A program made the translations under genes and the position numbers. Below the pieces are notes generated by a model that saw only the letters and a program-made list of their open reading frames with translations, was not told the DNA's origin and searched no databases. From assembly GCA_046318595.1 (NCBI GenBank), contig JBKCTV010000048.1, positions 1 to 50,182 on the forward strand: 50,182 bases of DNA, in the 5' to 3' direction. This document shows, in pieces, positions 8,328 through 15,302 of the stretch (its first letter is position 1; every line of letters begins with the position of its first letter). Source of the stretch: DAITMV01 sp046318595 (GTDB taxonomy: Bacteria; Pseudomonadota; Gammaproteobacteria; Burkholderiales; Burkholderiaceae_B).

Positions 8328-9377
8328 CTATTCTTCTATGCTCTGCGCAAACAGGCCCCAGGTGGCGACGAACACCGCAGCGACAACGGGGCCGATGACG
8401 AAGCCGTTCAAACCAAATACCGCCATGCCGCCCAGCGTCGACAGCAGCACCAAATAATCCGGTATGTGCGAATCTTTGCCGACCAGCAGCGGCCGCAGCA
8501 GATTGTCGACCAGGCCGATCACCAGCACGCCGAACAAGACCAGAACCAGGCATTTCACCAAGGCGCCCGTCAGCAGAAAATACAGGGCCACAGGCCCCCA
8601 GACGATGGCAGCGCCGATCGACGGAAGCAGCGACAGAAACGCCATCAGCACGCCCCAGAGCAAGGCAGCCTCAATGCCGAGCACCGTGAAAATAAGCCCC
8701 CCCAGCATGCCCTGCACCGCCGCCACCGCCACATTGCCCTTGACGGTCGCCCGGATGACCGTGGTCAAGCGCTCAAAAAGCGACGCCTTGTGCTGTAGGC
8801 CGAGCGGCGTGGCCCGGCGAATCTGCGCCATGATGTCGCGGCCGTCGCGCATCAAAAAAAACAGCAGATACAGCATGACAAAAAAGCTGACCACGAAGTC
8901 GAACATGTTCTGGCCGATGCTAAACGCCTGCTTGGCGAGCAGTTGGCTGCCCTGCAGGGCCGCGGCGGAAAGCCGCGCCTGCAGGCCGGCGAGGTCGCTC
9001 AAGTTGAAGCGATCGAGCAGACGGATCAGCCAGCGCGGCAACACCGCGATGATTTGCTGAAAATACCAACCGAAGTCGATCTGTCCGGACTGAATACCCT
9101 GGTATACAATCGAGGCCTGCTGAATCAGCGATGCCGTCAACAGAATCAACGGAAAGATGACGCACAACAGGCAGATGCCCAGCGTCGCCAGCGCGGCCAG
9201 GTTGCGCCGTTTTGGCCATTTGGACGCCAAGCGCGTATACAGCGGATCGAAGAGCACGGCCAGCACCACCGCCCAAAATACAGCGCCATAAAAAGGCAGC
9301 AGGATGCCGAGAAAGGCGATGCTGAGCAGCATGACAAGCCATAGAAATACTTTTTGCTGTAATTGTGGAGTGTTCAT
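8328..9377 (-). CDS. AI-2E (PerM/TqsA) family transporter
   Basis: The 349-residue membrane protein belongs to the AI-2E family, which includes the quorum-signal exporter TqsA and permeases of unknown substrate. The start is set at ATG 9377 (MNTPQLQQKVFL), which leads directly into the first membrane segments (LWLVMLLSIAFLGILLPFYG, VFWAVVLAVLFDPLYTR). A central soluble stretch (residues about 110-190) precedes further segments and the family-typical C-terminal block FGLNGFVIGPVVAAVFVATW, after IPDYLVLLSTLGGMA. Length and topology are normal. It is convergent with the EamA gene and divergent from trhO, with only 15 bases between the two start codons. AI-2 transport itself is not established for most members. 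Confidence 0.88.
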   Translation of the reverse strand: MNTPQLQQKVFLWLVMLLSIAFLGILLPFYGAVFWAVVLAVLFDPLYTRLASKWPKRRNLAALATLGICLLCVIFPLILLTASLIQQASIVYQGIQSGQIDFGWYFQQIIAVLPRWLIRLLDRFNLSDLAGLQARLSAAALQGSQLLAKQAFSIGQNMFDFVVSFFVMLYLLFFLMRDGRDIMAQIRRATPLGLQHKASLFERLTTVIRATVKGNVAVAAVQGMLGGLIFTVLGIEAALLWGVLMAFLSLLPSIGAAIVWGPVALYFLLTGALVKCLVLVLFGVLVIGLVDNLLRPLLVGKDSHIPDYLVLLSTLGGMAVFGLNGFVIGPVVAAVFVATWGLFAQSIEE

Positions 9378-9392
9378 GAGTGTCGTTTCGTC

Positions 9393-10307
9393 ATGTTTTT
9401 TAATTACCGGGTATGCGCGGATCGTACCGCAAACCCGCAGCCGATTGATGTATCCCCGGTGAGCCAGGCCGACCCGATTCGTCACACGGCGTTTTACCGG
9501 TTCGTGCCGGTTGCCGATCCGCCGGCCTGTGCCGCGTGGCTGCGCGGCGCGGCGGCCGGCTTGTCCGGCAGCATTCTGGTCGCCGCCGAAGGCATCAACG
9601 GCGCCTTGGCCGGGCCCGCCTCGGCGGTTGATCGGTTCGAAACGCTGTTACGCTCGCACCCGGACTGGCAGCCGCTGTTCGGCCAACTGCATTTTAAGCA
9701 CAGCGCATGCCGCACAGCGCCGTTTGCGCGGCTCAAAGTCCATGTCCGACCGGAAATCGTGGCGCTCGGTCTGCCGCCGCCGAGCGTGGCGCCGGACACG
9801 GCCCAAGCGGTGCCCCTAAACCCACAAGCCTGGCGCGAGATACTGCAGGCCGACGATGTGGTGGTCCTCGACAACCGGAACGCGTTCGAGTACCGGCTGG
9901 GGCACTTTGCCAAGGCGCTGAACCCGGACGTGGAACATTTCCGCGATTTTCAGGCTTTCGTCGAGCGCCATGCCGATGCGTGGCGCGAGGCGGGCACGCG
10001 CGTCGCGATGTATTGCACGGGTGGGATCCGGTGCGAAAAAAGCGCACCTTACTTGCAGGCTCTGGGGCTCGACGTGCTGCAGTTGGACGGCGGCATTCTG
10101 AATTATTTTCAGGTGCTGGCGGACGCTGACCGCGACTGGCAGGGCGAATGTTTCGTCTTCGATAACAGAATCGCGCTCGACACGCACTTGCAGGAAACCG
10201 CAACCACCGCCGAGGACGTCTACGGCGACACCCCCGACGACCGTTGGCGGCTGCAACGCGCGCAGCGCTTGAGCGCGGCGGCGCAGGCGGCGGACGACAG
10301 CGCTTGA
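9393..10307 (+). CDS. trhO: tRNA uridine(34) hydroxylase, rhodanese-like TrhO (YceA)
   Basis: TrhO makes 5-hydroxyuridine at position 34 of certain tRNAs, the prephenate-independent route to 5-methoxy/carboxymethoxy-uridine. An N-terminal ferredoxin-like domain (YRFVPVADPPACAAWL, VAAEGINGALAG, LKVHVRPEIVALG) is followed by a rhodanese domain with DNRNAFEYRLGHF and the active loop CTGGIRCEKS (Cys near residue 208), then GGILNYFQ and ECFVFDNR. The usual Cys-rich C-terminal tail of this family is absent: after FVFDNR the protein ends in an Ala/Gln-rich run without cysteines. The start ATG at 9393 is a best guess; it lies 15 bases from the divergent transporter start. The next gene follows after 3 bases. 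Confidence 0.88.
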   Translation: MFFNYRVCADRTANPQPIDVSPVSQADPIRHTAFYRFVPVADPPACAAWLRGAAAGLSGSILVAAEGINGALAGPASAVDRFETLLRSHPDWQPLFGQLHFKHSACRTAPFARLKVHVRPEIVALGLPPPSVAPDTAQAVPLNPQAWREILQADDVVVLDNRNAFEYRLGHFAKALNPDVEHFRDFQAFVERHADAWREAGTRVAMYCTGGIRCEKSAPYLQALGLDVLQLDGGILNYFQVLADADRDWQGECFVFDNRIALDTHLQETATTAEDVYGDTPDDRWRLQRAQRLSAAAQAADDSA

Positions 10308-10310
10308 AAC

Positions 10311-11222
10311 ATGCCTGAGGACTGGCGGGCGCCGGCAGCGCTGCCCCTGCGCGACGGCTTGAGCGCCAGCAGCGTGGCGCTGCCGCCCGGACCATGGGCG
10401 ACGATCCTGGATTTTTTATGCGAGCGCTTTGCGCATATCGACCGCATGGTTTGGGCGGAGCGGATGCAGGCAGGCCAGGTATTGACGACCGAGGGCCAGC
10501 CGATCGGCCCTGACACCGCTTACCGTCCCGCCCAGACGATTCATTACTATCGCCATGTGACCGACGAAGTCCGAATTCCGGTTGAGGAGACGATCCTGTT
10601 TCAGGATGAATGGCTGGTAGTGGCCGACAAACCGCACTTCCTGCCGGTCGTGCCCGGCGGTCGCTTTGTCCGGGAAACCTTGCTCGCGCGGTTGCGGGCA
10701 ACGTTAAGCATGCCGACCTTGACGCCGCTCCACCGCATCGACCGCGAAACCGCCGGCCTGGTGGTATTTTGCGTGCAACCCGCGACCCGCCATGCGTATC
10801 AGCGCTTGTTTAGCGAACGCGCCGTGCATAAGGTATACCGCGCGGTAGCACCTTTGCGGGAGAGTTTGCTGCTGCCCATGATGTACCGCAGCCGACTGGC
10901 GCCTGCGGCCCGTTTTCCGTTGATGGAAGAAACTGCCGGGCCGCCAAACGCCGAAACGCGCATCGCCCTCCTGGCAGTTAAACACGGCCTGGGGCTGTAT
11001 CAGTTGGAACCGTTGACCGGGCGCACCCATCAGCTTCGCGTTCAAATGACCGCGCTTGGGATGCCGATCGTCCACGACACGATGTACCCGGTGCTGCAAG
11101 CAAGCGATGCGCCCATCGATTACCAACGACCGCTGCAATTGCTGGCGCACGCGATTGCCTTCGACGACCCCGTGACGGGCCGGCGGCGCTCGTTCGAGAG
11201 TAAAAGGCGTTTGGTTTGGTGA
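10311..11222 (+). CDS. RluA-family RNA pseudouridine synthase
   Basis: The enzyme converts a uridine in rRNA or tRNA to pseudouridine. The catalytic motif HRIDRETAGLVVF is present, with the Asp at residue 144. It is followed by KVYRAVAPL, and near the end by the RluA-family motif GRTHQLRVQMTALGMPIVHD. At the N-terminus there is an S4-like segment (ILDFLCERFAHIDRMVW). The length of 303 residues is normal for the single-domain group that includes YlyB-type enzymes. It starts 3 bases after the trhO stop, so the two RNA-modification genes form an operon. Which uridine is modified cannot be read from the sequence. Confidence 0.9.
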   Translation: MPEDWRAPAALPLRDGLSASSVALPPGPWATILDFLCERFAHIDRMVWAERMQAGQVLTTEGQPIGPDTAYRPAQTIHYYRHVTDEVRIPVEETILFQDEWLVVADKPHFLPVVPGGRFVRETLLARLRATLSMPTLTPLHRIDRETAGLVVFCVQPATRHAYQRLFSERAVHKVYRAVAPLRESLLLPMMYRSRLAPAARFPLMEETAGPPNAETRIALLAVKHGLGLYQLEPLTGRTHQLRVQMTALGMPIVHDTMYPVLQASDAPIDYQRPLQLLAHAIAFDDPVTGRRRSFESKRRLVW

Positions 11223-11250
11223 GCCCGGCATTTTGATTTGAGCAAAAAGG

Positions 11251-11427
11251 GATGGTGAAGGCGGTCCGAAGCGCACTCGCGAGGCGCTTTCCACCGACTG
11301 TATTCTCGATGCTGATACGACCATCAAGCTGCTCTACGGGCATCAGGACGGGGCCGAGATCAGCGACAACCCGACCGCTGGCCGGCCCTCGTGCGTTAGA
11401 TCATCAATAGGATTAATCAAACAATAA
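11251..11427 (+). pseudogene. Fragment of a DDE transposase gene
   Basis: The frame beginning at 11251 reads STDCILDADTTIKLLYGHQ and then DGAEISDNPTAGRPS before a TAA at 11425. The ILDxDTTxKxLYGHQxGAE plus NPxxxGRPS pattern is typical of the central part of DDE transposases. Only about 58 codons remain, with no start, no remaining catalytic region and no visible terminal repeats. It is therefore a leftover of an insertion sequence that lies between rluA and higB and marks the left border of the accessory island. The exact IS family cannot be fixed from this piece. Confidence 0.7.
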
Positions 11428-11459
11428 CGCTTGACGTTAATAACGCCATTCGTTATTAT
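11423..11459 (+). promoter_or_regulatory. higBA promoter with overlapping inverted-repeat operator
   Basis: A near-consensus sigma-70 promoter is seen: TTGACG at 11431-11436, 17 bases, then TATTAT at 11454-11459, just ahead of the higB ATG at 11466. A perfect inverted repeat AATAACG-ccatt-CGTTATT (11439-11457) lies between and over these boxes, and a third copy AATAACG starts at 11423. This fits the family pattern in which HigA represses its own operon. Confidence 0.7.
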
Positions 11460-11465
11460 TTTTTC

Positions 11466-11744
11466 ATGATTCAAAGTTTTTATTGCAGTGATACCGAAGC
11501 CCTGTTCCACGGTCGCCGTGTCGCCCGGTTCGCCAACATCGCAGCCGTCGCCATTCGCAAGTTGCAGCAGCTGCATGCAGCCACGACGCTGGAGTTTCTG
11601 CGCGTGCCGCCTGGTAACCGCCTGGAAGCTTTGAGTGGAAACCGAGCGGATCAGTACAGCATTCGACTCAACGGTCAGTGGCGCCTGTGTTTCATCTGGG
11701 TCAATGGCCACGCAAGCCATGTCGAGATCGTCGACTACCATTAA
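11466..11744 (+). CDS. higB: HigB-type mRNA interferase toxin (RelE superfamily)
   Basis: HigB is a ribosome-dependent RNase of the RelE/ParE superfamily that cuts mRNA during translation. The 92-residue product has the HigB layout: MIQSFYCSDTEALF at the start, a helical middle (AAVAIRKLQQLHAA), LRVPPGNRLEALSG and the core ending QYSIRLNGQWRLCFIW followed by HVEIVDYH. The toxin gene precedes the antitoxin gene, which is the characteristic order of hig modules. The spacing to higA is 14 bases and holds a strong AGGAG ribosome site. A promoter with an operator lies directly upstream. No sign of inactivation is visible. Confidence 0.93.
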   Translation: MIQSFYCSDTEALFHGRRVARFANIAAVAIRKLQQLHAATTLEFLRVPPGNRLEALSGNRADQYSIRLNGQWRLCFIWVNGHASHVEIVDYH

Positions 11745-11758
11745 AAAGGAGAATCATC

Positions 11759-12061
11759 ATGACGCGTGAAATCCCTTTGGCGCACCCCGGCGAAATCCTC
11801 TTGGAGGACTTTCTCAAGCCGATGGGCATCAGCCAATACGCACTGGCGAAAGCCATCGATGTGCCACCGCGCCGGATCAACGAAATCGTCAAAGGCGTGC
11901 GCGGCATCTCTGTGGATACCGCTTTGCGTTTCGGCGTATTTTTTGGCACCGACGCCGAAAGCTGGATCAACCTGCAAACGCATTACGACGCCGATCGGGC
12001 GCGCGATGCGATGAGCGGCGTGCTGTCTCGCATCAAGCGATTTGAATCGGCGACGGCCTGA
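11759..12061 (+). CDS. higA: HigA-type antitoxin, XRE helix-turn-helix
   Basis: HigA binds and neutralises HigB and represses the operon. The ATG at 11759 is preceded by AAAAGGAG at good distance. The 100-residue product has the HigA (VapI) signature HPGEILLEDFLKPMGISQ, then an XRE helix-turn-helix (ALAKAIDVPPRRINEIVKG), and ISVDTALRFGVFFG and WINLQTHYD. Everything expected of a full HigA is present. The same frame is open upstream within higB but that is out of context. An intact antitoxin beside an intact toxin suggests a working module. Confidence 0.94.
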   Translation: MTREIPLAHPGEILLEDFLKPMGISQYALAKAIDVPPRRINEIVKGVRGISVDTALRFGVFFGTDAESWINLQTHYDADRARDAMSGVLSRIKRFESATA

Positions 12062-12087
12062 AACATTATTTCGCGTCATCTCGGTAA

Positions 12088-12435
12088 CCACGACCACCGG
12101 CGGCGTATCAGGATTTGCTGCAAGAAATCGGACACGCCCTGCACGGCGCGCGGCAGCAAGCCCCCCATGCGGTCAACACCCTGCTGGTGCAGACCTATTG
12201 GCATATCGGCTAACATATTGTCGAATTTGAACAAGGCGGCAAAGAAAAGGCAGACTACGGCAGCGGCTTGCTGGATCGCTTGTCCAAAGACCTGAGCGCC
12301 TTGCACGGCAAGGGTTTCAGCCGATCCAATGTGTTTTACATGAGCAAGCTTTATCTTAGTTTTCAAAATAGTGAGACACTGTCTCACAAATTGACCTGGA
12401 GTCATTATTTTGAAATTCTGAAAGCCTGCTGCTGA
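12088..12435 (+). pseudogene. Broken YhcG-type (DUF1016, PDDEXK) nuclease gene
   Basis: One frame reads AAYQDLLQEIGHALH, then LLVQTYWHIG, then a TAA stop at 12211-12213, and continues in the same frame with HIVEFEQGGKEKADYGSGLL, LSKDLSALHGKGFSRSNV and WSHYFEILKA before a TGA at 12433. These are the successive motifs of the DUF1016 N-terminal domain found in YhcG proteins. There is no start codon in a sensible place, an internal stop, and the whole C-terminal PD-(D/E)XK nuclease domain is missing. The gene is clearly dead. It lies directly after higA. Confidence 0.82.
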
Positions 12436-12484
12436 AAAACACTGATCCTGGTGGCACGACCAGGAAGGAACAGGAATAACACAC

Positions 12485-13046
12485 ATGACAACAAAGAAAC
12501 CCACCAAAACCACGCCCAGTTAGAGCGACGTCAAAGCCAAACTGGCCGATTTCGACCGCGCCGGCCTGCTGGGGCTGGTGCAAGACCTGTACGCCGCCAG
12601 CAACGACAACAAGACTTTTCTGCACACCCGCTTTGGTGTGGGCGATGACCCGCTGGAGCACTACAAGGATGTGATCATCCAGTGGATCAACCCGCCGGAC
12701 TTTCGCAACCAGATCTCGGTCAGCAAAGCCAAAAAAGCCCAGCGATTACAAAAAGGCGCTGGGCCAGCCCGAGGGCCTGGCAGAACTCACGGTGTTCTAC
12801 TGTGAGGAGGTTTTCGACTTTCTGGCCGGTTGCAGCATGGACGACGCAAGCTTCTATAGCGCGCTGGTGCGGATGTTCGAGCAGGCACTGAATTACGTGC
12901 GGGCCCTGCCCAAGCGGCAGCAGGCAGCATTCCTGGCCCGGCTCGACCTGGTACGCCATTTGGGGAAAGACATCGGCTGGAGCGTGGGCGAGTACTTCGA
13001 CGATTTATGGTCGGAAGCCGGTTTTAATTGCCGCCATTCAAATTAA
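12485..13046 (+). pseudogene. Broken gene for an uncharacterised conserved protein
   Basis: An ATG at 12485 begins MTTKKPTKTTPS and then meets a TAG at 12521. The same frame goes on with SDVKAKLADFDRAGLLGLVQ, DLYAASNDNKTFLHTRFGVG and SVSKAKKA. Near 12738 a one-base shift is needed to continue with SDYKKALGQPEGLAELTVFY, LVRMFEQAL, FLARLDLVRHLGKDIGW and DDLWSEAGF, ending at 13046. Joined, this would be a soluble protein of about 185 residues. I recognise it only as a hypothetical family with a helical repeat character. One stop and one frameshift make it a pseudogene, unless the second half is made alone from about 12792. Confidence 0.7.
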
Positions 13047-13067
13047 AGAATGCTTTTCTTGGTTTGC

Positions 13068-13094
13068 AGCCGGTTTTTCGAAAAAAAACCGGCT
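13068..13094. terminator. Perfect 11-bp hairpin, possible bidirectional terminator
   Basis: AGCCGGTTTTT (13068-13078) and AAAAACCGGCT (13084-13094) form a perfect 11-base stem with a 5-base loop. The half-stems are GC at the outside and A/T at the inside, so a classical U-run after the stem is lacking in both directions. It sits between the broken gene and the Phd/VapC module and could end transcription or be an IS remnant. Confidence 0.4.
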
Positions 13095-13146
13095 CGGTGG
13101 TTTTGGCAAGCTGGCCGAATTGCTTGCTTTACTAGGGCTCACGACA

Positions 13147-13159
13147 TAGACTTAGTCTA
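13147..13159. promoter_or_regulatory. Palindrome upstream of the Phd/VapC genes, candidate operator
   Basis: TAGACT-T-AGTCTA is a perfect 6-base inverted repeat with a one-base centre, 26 bases before the antitoxin start. Phd/YefM antitoxins commonly bind short palindromes at this place to repress their own operon. No convincing -35 and -10 pair was seen. Confidence 0.45.
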
Positions 13160-13185
13160 TTAAACTAAACCCACTTGAGATGGTC

Positions 13186-13431
13186 ATGCAAACCTACAAC
13201 ATCCACGACGCTAAAACGCAGCTTTCCAAACTGGTCGAGATGGCGGCAAGAGGCGAATCGTTCATAATCGCTAAGGCAGGTAAGCCAATGGTGAAGGTGA
13301 TCGCACTCGGCACACCGGAATCGTCGCAAATGAAGCGATTTGGTTTTATGGCCGGTCAGATCAAAGTGCCAGACGACTTTAACACGATGGGTGCGGGCGA
13401 AATTCAAAACCTGTTCGAGGGCGCTGAGTGA
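13186..13431 (+). CDS. Phd/YefM-family antitoxin
   Basis: The 81-residue product (from ATG 13186, preceded by GAG at proper distance; an ATG at 13180 is the alternative) begins MQTYNIHDAKTQLSKLVEMA and continues RGESFIIAKAGKPMVKVIAL. This is the Phd/YefM DNA-binding fold, where the antitoxin represses its operon and its C-terminus wraps the toxin. The C-terminal half (FMAGQIKVPDDFN, NLFEGAE) fits the usual toxin-binding tail paired with PIN toxins. The stop overlaps the toxin start by 4 bases (GTGA), so they are coupled. Confidence 0.92.
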   Translation: MQTYNIHDAKTQLSKLVEMAARGESFIIAKAGKPMVKVIALGTPESSQMKRFGFMAGQIKVPDDFNTMGAGEIQNLFEGAE

Positions 13432-13820
13432 AGCTGCTGCTCGATACCCATCTGCTGATTTGGGCTGCGGACAGCATTGAGCGGGTGCCGACAGGTGCTC
13501 GTGCATTGATGGCCGACCCGGCAAACGAATTGCTTTTCAGCGTAGCAAGCATATGGGAAGTTGCCATCAAGCGCGGGCTGAACCGACCCGATTTTCGGGT
13601 CGATGCGCGTATGCTGCGCCGCGGCCTGCTCGACAACGGATATTGCGAACTGCCGATACTCAGCGAGCATGCGGTTGCAATCGATGCCTTGCCTCCGATT
13701 CACAAAGACCCGTTCGACAGGCTGCTGATTGCGCAGGCAATGGTCGAGGGGATTATATTGTTAACCGATGACGCAACCGTGGCACAGTATCAAGGTCAAG
13801 TAAGGCTGGTCGCGCGCTAA
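13428..13820 (+). CDS. VapC-type PIN-domain ribonuclease toxin
   Basis: PIN-domain toxins are magnesium-dependent endoribonucleases, usually cutting tRNA or rRNA. The 130-residue product starts at a GTG inside the antitoxin stop. It shows the PIN acidic residues: LLLDTHLLIWA (first Asp), SVASIWEVAIK (Glu), HKDPFDRLLIAQA (Asp) and LLTDDATV (last Asp). The length is normal and no key residue is missing. With the Phd-type antitoxin it makes a complete type II module, the second in 2.4 kb. The target RNA cannot be read from the sequence. Confidence 0.93.
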   Translation: MKLLLDTHLLIWAADSIERVPTGARALMADPANELLFSVASIWEVAIKRGLNRPDFRVDARMLRRGLLDNGYCELPILSEHAVAIDALPPIHKDPFDRLLIAQAMVEGIILLTDDATVAQYQGQVRLVAR

Positions 13821-13850
13821 AACCACTTGCCAATGGCCGGCTAACGCCGA

Positions 13851-14147
13851 CTATAGAACACCGACCGATAATTCGGACAGCATATCGACCTGCGCCAGTT
13901 CATCCGGGTCGGTCGTTGCACCATCCGATCGCCACAAAACGCCGCCAGCGCCCAGCATCAGCACCAGCAAGGCGGCGCCCGCCGCCAGGGACCAGCGCTG
14001 GAGCCGGGCGGGTCGCGCATCGACCTGCCGGGTTTGTTGTAATAAATGTTGCAGCAGGCGCCGGTCGAGCCCTTGGGGTGGGACCGGGAACGGCAACCGT
14101 TGCAGTGCTTTCTTGAGCAACAGCAGGTCTTGTGTGTCAGGTTCCAT
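13851..14147 (-). CDS. Small single-pass membrane protein, putative partner of the ECF sigma factor
   Basis: The 98-residue product has a soluble N-terminal half rich in Leu and Gln (LLLLKKALQRL, RRLLQHLLQQTRQ), one membrane segment (about 52-72, WSLAAGAALLVLMLGAGGVLW) and a short acidic tail. It overlaps the sigma factor gene by 11 bases and is translated after it. In betaproteobacteria an ECF sigma gene of this kind is often followed by a small membrane protein of the DUF3619 sort. By position and topology it may restrain the sigma factor like an anti-sigma factor. No zinc-binding anti-sigma motif (HxxxCxxC) is visible, so the role is inference. Confidence 0.6.
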   Translation of the reverse strand: MEPDTQDLLLLKKALQRLPFPVPPQGLDRRLLQHLLQQTRQVDARPARLQRWSLAAGAALLVLMLGAGGVLWRSDGATTDPDELAQVDMLSELSVGVL

Positions 14148-14739
14148 GGCGCAGTCCTGTCAATCGTTGACGTAAATTATGCTTGGCACGGTGCAATAAC
14201 TGATGCACCGCGTTTTGCGGAAGGCTCAAAAACTCCGCGATATCGGCTACCGAAAAATCTTCGTAAGCCCAGAGCGACAAAGCGAGGCGCTGCCGTTCGG
14301 GCAGTGCGGCCACGGCCGCCGCCAACTGGTCGTTTTCCAGGAAATCGGCCGGTCCGTCCGGCGCCGCGTTGAGACTGACCTCGGCATCCCAGGCATCGTT
14401 GTCGTCGAAATGGGCACCACGGGTCAGCCTGAGCTGCGACAGGTGGGTCTTGCAGCGATTGATGACGATCCGATTGAAGTAAGTGGCGACGCTGGCGGTG
14501 GCAGCGGTGCCGGGCGCGGCCCGCCATAAGCGGATAAACGACTCCTGCAAAATGTCTTCTGCAGCGTGCGGATCGTTGAGTAAACGATAAGCAATTCGGT
14601 AAGCGACCGGCATCAGGTCTTGCACCACCTGCAGACCAGCACTTACTTCGCCCTGAGTGGCACGCCGCAGACGCACCCAGTCGCTCGTGTGGTCCGTCGG
14701 AGGGCGTACCGCCGTCAGCAGTTTTTGCAAAAAAGCCAT
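14137..14739 (-). CDS. ECF-type RNA polymerase sigma factor
   Basis: The 200-residue product has the two domains of an extracytoplasmic-function sigma factor. Region 2 is seen as AYRIAYRLLNDPHAAEDILQ followed by ESFIRLWR, which includes the core-binding and -10 recognition parts. Region 4 is seen as LPERQRLALSLWAYEDFSVA, then DIAEFLSLPQNAVHQLLHRA, a helix-turn-helix. There is no region 1.1 or 3. It lies downstream of a DUF3106-like gene (36 bases) and overlaps a small membrane-protein gene, so the three form an operon. This suggests an envelope-stress or surface-sensing regulon. The promoter it reads is not known. Confidence 0.93.
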   Translation of the reverse strand: MAFLQKLLTAVRPPTDHTSDWVRLRRATQGEVSAGLQVVQDLMPVAYRIAYRLLNDPHAAEDILQESFIRLWRAAPGTAATASVATYFNRIVINRCKTHLSQLRLTRGAHFDDNDAWDAEVSLNAAPDGPADFLENDQLAAAVAALPERQRLALSLWAYEDFSVADIAEFLSLPQNAVHQLLHRAKHNLRQRLTGLRHGT

Positions 14740-14775
14740 GGGGTCGGGCCTACGCGTATTTACCGGTCGATGGGT

Positions 14776-15225
14776 TTACTTGTCCATGTGATGCCGCATC
14801 TCCGCCCGCTCTTCGGGGCTGAGCTTGTCCATGACGGCGCGCCGTTCCTCGCGCATTGCTTTGCGCTCTTCGGGAGACATCGATTCGTAGCGTTTTTTAC
14901 GTTCTTCCTTGATGCGTTGCCGCTCTTCCGGCGGCAAGGCTTTCCAGCGCGCACGCTCCTGCGCCATGATGGCTTTGCGCTGTTCGGGGGGCATGGCTTC
15001 GATGCGTTGCCGCATTTGCTGACGAAACGCTTGACGCTCCTCGGGCGAGGCGTTTTTGAGCTGCTCGTGGATTTCCTGGCGCTTGGCTTCCCGCTGCTCG
15101 ACGCTCATGGACGACCATTGCTCGGGCGTGGGTGCTTCGGGGGGAACGGCCCAGGCCTGGGCTGTCATGCCGAGCAAGGCGGAAGCAAACGAGAGGCGCT
15201 GCAACTGGGTACGAAAAATGTTCAT
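14776..15225 (-). CDS. Secreted DUF3106-like protein with charged repeats
   Basis: The 149-residue product begins with a signal peptide (LSFASALLGMTAQAWA, cleavage near residue 26). The mature part is nearly all alpha-helical and very rich in Glu, Arg, Met and Gln. It consists of short repeats with the pattern M/L-x-PEER-x3-R (ASPEERQAFRQ, MPPEQRKAIM, LPPEERQRIK, MSPEERKAMR, LSPEERAEMR). This is the DUF3106 pattern and also recalls periplasmic Spy/CpxP-like or zinc-resistance-type proteins. It is the first gene of the sigma factor operon. A role as periplasmic sensor or chaperone is plausible but unproven. Confidence 0.8.
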   Translation of the reverse strand: MNIFRTQLQRLSFASALLGMTAQAWAVPPEAPTPEQWSSMSVEQREAKRQEIHEQLKNASPEERQAFRQQMRQRIEAMPPEQRKAIMAQERARWKALPPEERQRIKEERKKRYESMSPEERKAMREERRAVMDKLSPEERAEMRHHMDK

Positions 15226-15302
15226 GGCCAACCTTTGTTCGTTGTAAGTCAGCTTTAAACCCGCGCGGGCGGCAAACACTTACGCGGCGATTTGCCACCA
15301 TC

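Noticed and set aside
13068..13094. CRISPR or IS terminal repeat at the perfect hairpin
   Set aside because: Only one hairpin with no repeated units or paired copy elsewhere in the window; no CRISPR array was seen anywhere.
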